Positions 15,619 to 23,213 of a stretch of DNA of 64,000 bases are shown one piece after another (the stretch's first letter is position 1; every line of letters begins with the position of its first letter). Source of the DNA: Chitinophagaceae bacterium (GTDB lineage: Bacteria; Bacteroidota; Bacteroidia; Chitinophagales; Chitinophagaceae). The stretch covers positions 248,001 through 312,000 of the forward strand of contig JAHBTK010000005.1 in NCBI GenBank assembly GCA_019638625.1. Reading direction: 5' to 3'. The position numbers were made by a program, and so were the translations under genes. Under the pieces are notes generated by a model. The model saw nothing but the letters and a program-made list of their open reading frames with translations, was not told the DNA's origin and did no database searches.

Positions 15619-16845
15619 ATGAAGCAGTTCAATGTGCCCATAATATACAGAAGCCCGCTGATATCCGCCATCAAGCAGAAAAGGAAGCAGGAGGATAAGA
15701 TGAAAAAGGATTTTACACCTACCAGGCTGGATTTCGGGCCGCTTCGGATATTTTTAGCGAGGCATTTCGGATTTTGTTATGGGGTGGAAAATGCTATAGA
15801 AATAGCTTTTAAAACAGTTGAGGAAAACCCCGGCAGGCGGATCTACCTGTTGAGTGAAATGATTCACAATCCCCATGTGAACCAGGACCTGCAGCAAAGG
15901 GGTATCCGTTTCCTGCAGGATACTTATGGCAAACAGGTATTGCCTTTTGAAGAACTGACCGCGGATGATATTGTGATAACACCGGCTTTTGGTACTACCC
16001 TTGAAATTGAAAGCAAGCTGCATCATATTGGTTTGGAAACCAGGCAATACAATACCACCTGTCCTTTTGTTGAAAAAGTATGGAATCGTTCCGAACAGAT
16101 TGCCCAAAAGGGGTACAGCATAGTGGTGCATGGCAAACCCAAACACGAAGAAACCAGGGCGACTTTTTCTCATAGCGCCGCTTCTGCGCCAACAGTGATA
16201 GTGAACGATATGAAGGAAACAATAGAGCTGGCGAAATATATTACCCGGGAAAAAACGGAAGAACAGTTTTATACAGAATTTAAGGGGCGTTATTCCGCAG
16301 GATTTGAGCCCGGCAGGGACCTGCAGCGCATAGGGGTGGTGAACCAGACAACCATGCTGTCCAGTGATACACAGGCAATAGCCGATTATTTGAAACAGGT
16401 GATGATCGACCACTACAGGCTGAATGCTGAGAATATTTCCGAACGTTTTGCAGATACAAGGGATACCCTTTGTTATGCTACGAACGATAACCAGACCGCG
16501 GTCAGGGGATTACTGGAAACGGAAGCGGAACTTGCTTTGGTAATAGGAGGCTATAACAGTTCCAACACCTCACACCTGGTAGAACTTTGCGAGGAAAAAC
16601 TACCCACTTATTTTATCAGTAGCGACGAGAAGATATTGTCTGCAAAGGAAATTCTTCACTACAATTTTCATACGAAAGAAGAAATACTCACACAGGACTT
16701 TCTCCCGTCAACGCCTCCTGTGAAAGTGTTGATCACCAGTGGCGCCTCCTGCCCGGATGCATTGGTAGAATCGGTTATCAGGAAGCTGGCTGGTTTTTAT
16801 GGGGTGGAGAATAAGGTGGAAGAATTTATTCAGGAGTTCCGTTAA
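15619..16845 (+). CDS. ispH: 4-hydroxy-3-methylbut-2-enyl diphosphate reductase, long form
   Basis: The last enzyme of the MEP isoprenoid pathway reduces HMBPP to IPP and DMAPP. All three iron-sulfur cysteines are visible: G-F-C-Y-G-V-E-N-A (near residue 52), T-T-C-P-F-V-E-K-V-W (near 150) and S-G-A-S-C-P-D (near 378). Substrate-binding residues sit in H-N-P-H-V and H-G-K-P-K-H-E-E. At 408 residues it is about 90 longer than E. coli IspH and resembles the plant/cyanobacterial long form. The start at 15619 is supported by the promoter box just before it and by the family's V-P-x-x-Y-R-S-P-L-I opening. Confidence 0.92.
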   Translation: MKQFNVPIIYRSPLISAIKQKRKQEDKMKKDFTPTRLDFGPLRIFLARHFGFCYGVENAIEIAFKTVEENPGRRIYLLSEMIHNPHVNQDLQQRGIRFLQDTYGKQVLPFEELTADDIVITPAFGTTLEIESKLHHIGLETRQYNTTCPFVEKVWNRSEQIAQKGYSIVVHGKPKHEETRATFSHSAASAPTVIVNDMKETIELAKYITREKTEEQFYTEFKGRYSAGFEPGRDLQRIGVVNQTTMLSSDTQAIADYLKQVMIDHYRLNAENISERFADTRDTLCYATNDNQTAVRGLLETEAELALVIGGYNSSNTSHLVELCEEKLPTYFISSDEKILSAKEILHYNFHTKEEILTQDFLPSTPPVKVLITSGASCPDALVESVIRKLAGFYGVENKVEEFIQEFR

Positions 16846-17247
16846 CTACTTTTGCCTGTTGCGTATATATATCCCCTATAAAGTTTTATGTCTTTGCCGG
16901 CAAAGTTGCATTCATACAGGAGTCAGTACCTAAAAAAAGGTTTGTAGGGATACTTGTCTCAGTTTTTCGAAAATTTTAATGTTCGTTTCTCTCCGCAATC
17001 CGGCTGCCGGAGACACCTGTCTGCAAAAAATGCTAATGACCGGGTTCATAGATCAGCCGGAGAAATAACTTATTATTAGGCCCGGTCAGGTATTTTTTGC
17101 CCGCTACTCCGGAGGACAAGCAAACCGGAATAACGATACATATATTCTTTGCATCCGCTCCGGAGTATGCTATAATGAACCAGTCTCCAAGCCGATAATT
17201 ATGAAATTAGCCTATGATATCAGCTTGCTTAATATATTTGCTGGTTT
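16846..17247. other. Intergenic region between ispH and the Na/Pi cotransporter gene
   Basis: No gene is apparent in these 402 nt. The octamer CTCCGGAG occurs twice, at 17107-17114 and 17158-17165, 51 bp apart, and could be an operator pair. The right end holds the promoter box listed next. No clear ispH terminator is visible. Confidence 0.4.
17233..17240 (+). promoter_or_regulatory. -7 box of the Na/Pi cotransporter gene
   Basis: TATATTTG is an exact TAnnTTTG match ending 7 nt before the ATG at 17248, so the mRNA would start at or within a few bases of the start codon. Confidence 0.5.
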
Positions 17248-18186
17248 ATGGAATTGTTTCAGACGGCTATCATTGTTATCTCTGCTATCGTGTTGTTCAT
17301 TCACGGACTTCAGAATTTCAGTAAGGAACTGCAGAATGCAGGTTCGGGAAAGCTGCGTGTGTTATTAGGCAGAATTACCCAAACCCGTATAGGGGGATTT
17401 TTGTTAGGTGTTTTTGCCACCGTGGTTATTCAGTCCAGTACGGCGGTGTCTGTCCTTACTGTATCCCTGGTAGACTCCGGGGTACTGACATTTAAGAGCT
17501 GTCTGGCCGTTTTTTTAGGGGCTAACGTTGGCACAACCACTACTGCGTGGATCATTTCCCTGAACTCCGACCTGATAGGACCCGTCTTCATAGTGCTGGG
17601 TACGGTTATCAGCATTATCCCCACGCGGATTTCCATAGCAGGAAAAGCCATATTCTATTTTGGTTTTATCTTTTTTTCGCTCGACCTGATCAAAGATGCG
17701 CTTGAACCGATAAAAGATAATCCCGATATCACCGGTTGGCTGATGAAAGCGTCTGATCCCTTTCTGGGTGTTTTATACGGTATTGTTATTACCGTCATCC
17801 TCCAGTCGAGCTCGGTGGTTACCGGGCTGGTCGTTATTCTTATAGGGCAGGATATGATCACTATCCAGGCTGCTATTCCCATCATAATGGGTGCCAATGC
17901 CGGAACAACATCTACCTCTTTGATAGCGGCTTTAAAGCTTTCCCCTGTGGCCAGACTGGCGGCGTTATCAAATTTTATTTTCAGTATGGGCAGTGTTATT
18001 GTGATGTTTCCCTTTATAAAACTGCTGGAATATACAGTGATATTCCTGACTCCCAACACTGTTATCCAGGTTGCTTTTTCCCACCTGATATTTAACCTTG
18101 TCACGGCCCTTTTGTTCCTGTTCTTTCTTGGACCCATTCATAAGATGCTCATCCGTCACAGATGGTACCGGCAGCCGGCGTCCTAA
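17248..18186 (+). CDS. Na/Pi cotransporter family protein
   Basis: The 312-residue membrane protein has the internal duplication typical of the Na+/phosphate cotransporter (NptA/PF02690) family. The paired Q-S-S motifs are Q-S-S-T-A near residue 60 and Q-S-S-S-V near residue 187, each followed by a G-A-N-x-G-T-T segment. Members import phosphate with sodium. The protein lacks the cytoplasmic PhoU-like tail found in longer homologues. The gene is convergent with the dicarboxylate symporter gene that ends 45 nt away. Confidence 0.85.
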   Translation: MELFQTAIIVISAIVLFIHGLQNFSKELQNAGSGKLRVLLGRITQTRIGGFLLGVFATVVIQSSTAVSVLTVSLVDSGVLTFKSCLAVFLGANVGTTTTAWIISLNSDLIGPVFIVLGTVISIIPTRISIAGKAIFYFGFIFFSLDLIKDALEPIKDNPDITGWLMKASDPFLGVLYGIVITVILQSSSVVTGLVVILIGQDMITIQAAIPIIMGANAGTTSTSLIAALKLSPVARLAALSNFIFSMGSVIVMFPFIKLLEYTVIFLTPNTVIQVAFSHLIFNLVTALLFLFFLGPIHKMLIRHRWYRQPAS

Positions 18187-18231
18187 TAAATTTATTGATG
18201 AAATAAATGCTTACACGGCAGCCAACAGGTT

Positions 18232-19587
18232 TTATGCCCCTGGAGAAGCGGTTTCAGATTCGAGCCTGCCATGCCCGTCGTTATAAAACCGGTTGAATAC
18301 CTGGCAGGTTACAAGATCACCCATAACGTTTACCGAGGTCCTGAACATTCCCAGCAGACGGTCTACTCCTATGATCAGGGCAATAGCCGTAACAGGGATG
18401 CCGATAGTACCCAATACGGAACCGAGTACAATTACCCCTGCTCCGGGAGCAGACGGGGTGCCGATGGATGCCAGGATAGTGGTTACGATCACCACCAGGA
18501 TGGTAGCCGTATCCAGTTGTAATCCATACACCTGCGCCAGGAAGAGCGTGGCGATTGCCTGGAATACCGCGGTCCCATCCATATTCAATGACACGCCTAC
18601 GGGAATAATGAAACGGCTCACAGAGGGGTTGATGCCCATTTTTTCTTCCGCCGTTTTCAGGGTAAGCGGCATCACCGCCGCTGAACTTGCTACAGAAAAG
18701 GCAAGTAACAGGGTGTCGCGGGCATCCAGGAAAAACTTTCGGATGTTGGCTTTGGCAATAAACAACAGAATCCCGGTATAAACGATGACAACAATGATAA
18801 GCCCCAATACTACCGTAACCATGAACATGGAGAGCCCCAGAATGGTATCGATGCCCACTTTGGAGGTTACCTGGCACATCAGTCCGAAAATGGCTACAGG
18901 CGCCAGCTTCATTGCCCACCTGGTAATGGCCATGGCGATTTCCTGTACGGAATATAACACTTTAAGCAGGGGAAGAGCCGTATCTGAAGGAATATTGGCC
19001 AGCGAAACGCCGGTAATGATGGCAAATATTACAATGCTGAGCATGTCGCCGGATACGAGCGCCTCCAGGGGATTGGCAGGCAGGAGTTCTGTGATCATCC
19101 TGGGAATATCGCCAAAGCTGAGCCGTGGACCGTTGCTTATGGGGGTATTAATAGCCATGTCGGCGGCAATGAGATTGGAAGCATCCATATAAGCGCCGGG
19201 TTTGACAACTGATACCAGTATAACAGCAAGAACAAGGACCGTGGTGGTGGTTAAACCATAATAAATAAGGAGTTTCGGGCCAGACTTCATCAGGTATTCT
19301 TTGTTGTTGCTCCCGGCTATACCCTGTACCACAGAACTGAACATCAAGGGTATCATGATCATTTGCACTACCCGGATAAAAATATTTCCCGGAAAGGAGA
19401 TCCAGTTGATGATAGCTTCCAGTAAGCGATCGCTTATCCAGCCGGGTTGGGTGGCGAAATATGCGCCGAGCGCTACGCCCGCTACCAGGGCGATCAATAC
19501 TTTTAGCCACAGTCGTTTTTGTACCAGGCTTTGTAAATAGGTATAAAGTTCTTTGATGGGATGTAATACGACGGATTGCTGTTCCAT
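18232..19587 (-). CDS. Dicarboxylate/amino acid:cation symporter (DAACS family)
   Basis: The 451-residue inner membrane carrier resembles GltP/DctA transporters, which take up glutamate, aspartate or C4-dicarboxylates with protons or sodium. Diagnostic pieces are the serine-rich S-V-A-S-S-A-A hairpin near residue 310, S-L-N-M-D-G-T-A near 345, and I-G-T-P-S-A-P-G-A near 390. Substrate cannot be decided from sequence alone. A perfect -7 box lies 25 nt upstream, so it has its own promoter. Confidence 0.9.
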   Translation of the reverse strand: MEQQSVVLHPIKELYTYLQSLVQKRLWLKVLIALVAGVALGAYFATQPGWISDRLLEAIINWISFPGNIFIRVVQMIMIPLMFSSVVQGIAGSNNKEYLMKSGPKLLIYYGLTTTTVLVLAVILVSVVKPGAYMDASNLIAADMAINTPISNGPRLSFGDIPRMITELLPANPLEALVSGDMLSIVIFAIITGVSLANIPSDTALPLLKVLYSVQEIAMAITRWAMKLAPVAIFGLMCQVTSKVGIDTILGLSMFMVTVVLGLIIVVIVYTGILLFIAKANIRKFFLDARDTLLLAFSVASSAAVMPLTLKTAEEKMGINPSVSRFIIPVGVSLNMDGTAVFQAIATLFLAQVYGLQLDTATILVVIVTTILASIGTPSAPGAGVIVLGSVLGTIGIPVTAIALIIGVDRLLGMFRTSVNVMGDLVTCQVFNRFYNDGHGRLESETASPGA

Positions 19588-19612
19588 TGCAGGGATTGAC
19601 GTTCAGTTCGTG

Positions 19613-19620
19613 CAAAGATA
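19613..19620 (-). promoter_or_regulatory. -7 box of the DAACS symporter gene
   Basis: On the - strand TATCTTTG (19620-19613) matches TAnnTTTG exactly and leaves about 20 nt between start site and ATG. Confidence 0.55.
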
Positions 19621-19663
19621 CCTGTTATCCATAACCTGCCGGTTGGTTCCTGGTCCTCCTGTC

Positions 19664-22051
19664 TTATTTAACATCAAATGTGAAGGTATAGCTTCCGGCT
19701 CTTCCCTCTGCCGACATTCCCTGCAGCACAGCTTTATAAGTTCCGGACAGGTCGCTGGTATAAAAGCTGACCCGGGCAGAGCCATCTTTGCCGGTTATTA
19801 CATCAGGATTCCAGAAAAGAAGGTTCCTGTAATCAGCCAGCCTGCTTTCCTGTTGTTCAGGAGTGTCATAAACAGGCGAATAAAATTCCCGCTGCATCTG
19901 CAACCCATCGTAATCAAGAATAACGGCCCGGGGGCTCATCCGCAGTGTTTCCATATTCCCCTTGTAGGTAGTAAAATTGGCAATGCCGTAAAAAATGGCA
20001 GGGCCATAGTAATATTTCTTTTTTATTACTTCCAGCGTCTTTACTTTCAGGGGATCATACTCAATAATCCTGTTCATATCCAGCACCGGCACTCCGTCTA
20101 CCAATACGAGGGGATTATCTCTCAGCAATGTTTTGGTCTGGTCGTCAAATATGGATAAGCGGTAGTTTTTACCGGACCTGCCAACCAGCACGCCCAATAC
20201 AAATTCCCGTAATACTTCTTCCATCGTAGTGAAGCGGGTATAATTGTCAAGCGGATAAATTTCATCGGCTTTTCCGTAAAACCTGGAGCTGTCAATAAAT
20301 GCCGGGTATGTAAATTCTTTCAAACGGTCGTCGCCAAATTTTCTTACGATCTGCGCATTCATACTGTTCTTTTGTAATGCCGCCGCCAGGTTGGGCGCTA
20401 ATTGCAGGGGTGTTAGTTTTTTCCCGGAATAGTTTTCCGAAAAAGGCGGATAAATATCAATGGCATAAGGAATATTTAAACTATTATCTGCTTCCAGCAC
20501 TATTTCTCCCGGCCCATAAACGTCCCTTGTAAAGAAAAGCAGGTTGCCATTCCTGTCAGACTCCGCGGTATAGAATTTACTGAAAGGCCCGGGGAAGGCA
20601 AGAAAAACCGGGGTGTTGGCGCGTGGCCGCTGAGAACTTGAATCGGTTATTTTCCCCGATACAATATGCCCGTTTATCTCCGGCAGGTAGGTAAAAGCAG
20701 GCTGTTTGTTTTGCTGAATATCCTTCCAGTTAAAACGCCGCCATCCGTGGGTCAGCATCAGGTTGTCCATAGCGGCAACGGCGCTGTCGCTAGTTGAAGA
20801 AAAATACCAGGAAGGGAACTCCACCTGTCCTCTTAGTTCGCTGCCCAGCCATAAATAACTGTTGATATCAAAAGGTTCTGCTTGCTGCAGGGAATCTTTC
20901 CTGTAAATACTCAAAGACATATTGGCAACCACCGGCTGCAGGCCCGCGCTGCCGGTATTAATGGATACCGTTACTTTTTTTCTTTGTCCATACGAGCGTT
21001 CATCAGTGTTGGCCTGTATGTGCAGCGTTTGGCCGGGATACCTGAAATACAATCTTTCGCATACCGGTTTTTTTTCATCGTCAAATAGTGTGATATGTGA
21101 AATTCCTTCTCCGGGTACGTTTTTGCCAATTGTAATCTCTGCTTTTCCATTCTGCAGTAGTATCCTTTGCGCATCTTTCACTTCCCCTCTTGTATGAATA
21201 AACAGGTACACATGGTTGTTGGCTTTGTTCCCGGAATTGATACGGATGGTGATTGACTCTTTGTTCTGCGTTAGCTGCATGTTGTGACCGGTAGATTCCC
21301 CCTGCGGCAAAACACCGGAAAACCGTTCACCGGAAGCGGTAGTGATATAAGCGGTGTACCGTTCACCCTCCGGAGTAATGGAGAAATGGCCTATGCCGAA
21401 CCTGTAGGGGGAAAATAAGGCGATGGTGTCATTTTCTTCATTTACCACCACGCCTCTAAAATCCTGTATCCCTTTTCCGTCTTTGCCTGTCAGCTTAAAG
21501 GCAACGGTATTTTCAACGTTTTTAACCAGGTGTCCTCCTTCCGGAAAAAACCGGAGGTCATATACAAGGGAGGTATCCGGTTCCGGTGGGTTTAGAGGAA
21601 CCAGTGTATTGACGATGGTCACCTGTTTTTCGAAATAATAGGCTGCATCGAAGTTTTTCATCCAGTTGGTATAGGCCCTGATTTTATAATTGCCGGTAGG
21701 AAAATCCGGCGAAAGAAAAAAGGACCCGTTGCCCGTTCCTTCGGAAATCGCTATTTTGGATTGCAACACAGGCCTGTTGGTGTCATCCAGCACATCTATA
21801 TAAGCCACTTTACTGAGTGCCGAAAACTGGTTACTGACACCATTCACCAGGAAGGCTTTAAACCAGATGATCTCACCGGAAATATAGAAATTTCTGTCTG
21901 TATGAAGAAAGATCTTTTCAGTAAGGGTATTGTGGGTGTAGCCGGCAAACTGTTTGCGTATGGTTTCAATATCCTGGTCCTGCGCTTTCAGGGATATGCA
22001 GAATAGCAGGGAAATATATACCAGGGAGTGTTTAGTAACTTTTCTGTTCAT
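19664..22051 (-). CDS. Large secreted MG2-like protein with TonB plug-like C-terminal region
   Basis: The 795-residue product has a signal peptide (ending near K-A-Q at residue 23). Its first 120 residues contain T-E-K-I-F-L-H-T-D-R-N-F-Y-I-S-G-E, characteristic of macroglobulin MG2-like domains in Bacteroidota. Further beta-sandwich segments follow. Near residues 665-690 a stretch L-V-L-V-D-G-V-P-V ... L-E-V-I-K resembles the plug-domain signature of SusC-type receptors, although no beta-barrel follows. The last 60 residues (S-A-R-V-S-F-Y-T-S-D-L-S-G-T-Y) look like an MG-type terminal domain. It is last in an operon with a TonB receptor and a DUF4249 lipoprotein. Function is unknown; a surface complex with them is inference. 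Confidence 0.7.
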   Translation of the reverse strand: MNRKVTKHSLVYISLLFCISLKAQDQDIETIRKQFAGYTHNTLTEKIFLHTDRNFYISGEIIWFKAFLVNGVSNQFSALSKVAYIDVLDDTNRPVLQSKIAISEGTGNGSFFLSPDFPTGNYKIRAYTNWMKNFDAAYYFEKQVTIVNTLVPLNPPEPDTSLVYDLRFFPEGGHLVKNVENTVAFKLTGKDGKGIQDFRGVVVNEENDTIALFSPYRFGIGHFSITPEGERYTAYITTASGERFSGVLPQGESTGHNMQLTQNKESITIRINSGNKANNHVYLFIHTRGEVKDAQRILLQNGKAEITIGKNVPGEGISHITLFDDEKKPVCERLYFRYPGQTLHIQANTDERSYGQRKKVTVSINTGSAGLQPVVANMSLSIYRKDSLQQAEPFDINSYLWLGSELRGQVEFPSWYFSSTSDSAVAAMDNLMLTHGWRRFNWKDIQQNKQPAFTYLPEINGHIVSGKITDSSSQRPRANTPVFLAFPGPFSKFYTAESDRNGNLLFFTRDVYGPGEIVLEADNSLNIPYAIDIYPPFSENYSGKKLTPLQLAPNLAAALQKNSMNAQIVRKFGDDRLKEFTYPAFIDSSRFYGKADEIYPLDNYTRFTTMEEVLREFVLGVLVGRSGKNYRLSIFDDQTKTLLRDNPLVLVDGVPVLDMNRIIEYDPLKVKTLEVIKKKYYYGPAIFYGIANFTTYKGNMETLRMSPRAVILDYDGLQMQREFYSPVYDTPEQQESRLADYRNLLFWNPDVITGKDGSARVSFYTSDLSGTYKAVLQGMSAEGRAGSYTFTFDVK

Positions 22052-22064
22052 TTCGGATTGTCTG

Positions 22065-23213
22065 TTAAGGCCAAAAAACGGGTTTTACACTTGTGCCCCT
22101 GTGTCGGCAGTCCATACAGAAAGAAGAAGCGGCCGTGTAATCGGTAATTGCCGGCATACCTATGCCATCAATGGGTATGGCTCCGCCAAAGCCAAAATAT
22201 TGTTGCAGTATGTTAGGGATATTTGGTACTGTATCCACCTGGCATATAAAATTATACCACCAGGGGCTCACATCTCCCCGGCTGATAAATATCCTCTGTT
22301 GCTGTAATGTACTTACATAAACGTACCCGATCACCATCTCAGAGGGCTCTGAATTACAAACTACATTTCCTCTGTCTGTGGTAGGCATGGGGTCAAAAAT
22401 GCTGCCCAGGGATTCGGAACTCTTTTTCATTTTTTCCAGGTATTCATACGCATTTTTGCTGAGCACCCTTTGTTTTATAAGGATACTGTACCGGCTGCTC
22501 AGTTTCCAGGAGTTGTTTTCTATATAAGTGATAGGTGCGTTGTAGATGATGTCTTCACTAAGCCTGGATGAAGAGCCAATCATTATATTTCGGGATATAT
22601 AAGATTGCCAGCACCTGAACAATTCCTCCCCGTTAGACCTCAGTCGCATCCCGCCATTCACATATTCAAAACTGGAATAATAGGAAGAAAAAAACTCCCA
22701 TGTCTCCTCATATTGCCAGCTATAGTACTTCGATTTGTTTTCAGGATCATGGGTGTTTACATAGATGTGAACGCCGTCTTCCTCCTTTTCCCAATGGATG
22801 TTATCGATAGGAGGTGTTTTCTTTACTTCTTCAAACCGGGATGAGTAAGACTTGCCATTAATGGTTGTGATATTAACACGATACATCGAACTTTCGTCCA
22901 GTAGGAACGGTCCGCCAATATAAACACCGGGTTCAGTTTCATATAAGGAAAAGTTATGCCCGTTGTCGCTTTCCACCCAAACACTGGCGCCGGACTCTTT
23001 GATTATACCTGCGGTGCCGTCTAACGGGCTTGTTCTGCTCAGTTCTATTCTGGTAATATCATTTCCATTATCAATAAAGCCGTCTACCACCAGGTAGTTT
23101 TTATTTTGAAGATTTTCCGGTAACGGGTACTCTTCTTTACAACTTTGACTGTAAAGCAACAGTAACGAGGTTACCGCCAGTATCCTGATATATGCAGTGT
23201 CAAATATTTTCAT
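22065..23213 (-). CDS. DUF4249 lipoprotein
   Basis: The 382-residue protein has a lipoprotein signal ending at Cys25 (S-Q-S-C-K-E-E). It shows the DUF4249 pattern: an N-terminal L-V-V-D-G-x-I strand, immunoglobulin-like beta segments (S-G-A-S-V-W-V) and a C-terminal cysteine cluster C-M-D-C-R-H-R-G-T followed by K-P-x-F-W. DUF4249 proteins are Bacteroidota outer-membrane-associated lipoproteins usually encoded beside a TonB receptor, as here. Its ATG directly abuts the receptor's stop codon with no bases between, so coupled translation is likely. It may act as the receptor's surface partner, much as SusD does for SusC; that analogy is inference. Confidence 0.85.
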   Translation of the reverse strand: MKIFDTAYIRILAVTSLLLLYSQSCKEEYPLPENLQNKNYLVVDGFIDNGNDITRIELSRTSPLDGTAGIIKESGASVWVESDNGHNFSLYETEPGVYIGGPFLLDESSMYRVNITTINGKSYSSRFEEVKKTPPIDNIHWEKEEDGVHIYVNTHDPENKSKYYSWQYEETWEFFSSYYSSFEYVNGGMRLRSNGEELFRCWQSYISRNIMIGSSSRLSEDIIYNAPITYIENNSWKLSSRYSILIKQRVLSKNAYEYLEKMKKSSESLGSIFDPMPTTDRGNVVCNSEPSEMVIGYVYVSTLQQQRIFISRGDVSPWWYNFICQVDTVPNIPNILQQYFGFGGAIPIDGIGMPAITDYTAASSFCMDCRHRGTSVKPVFWP

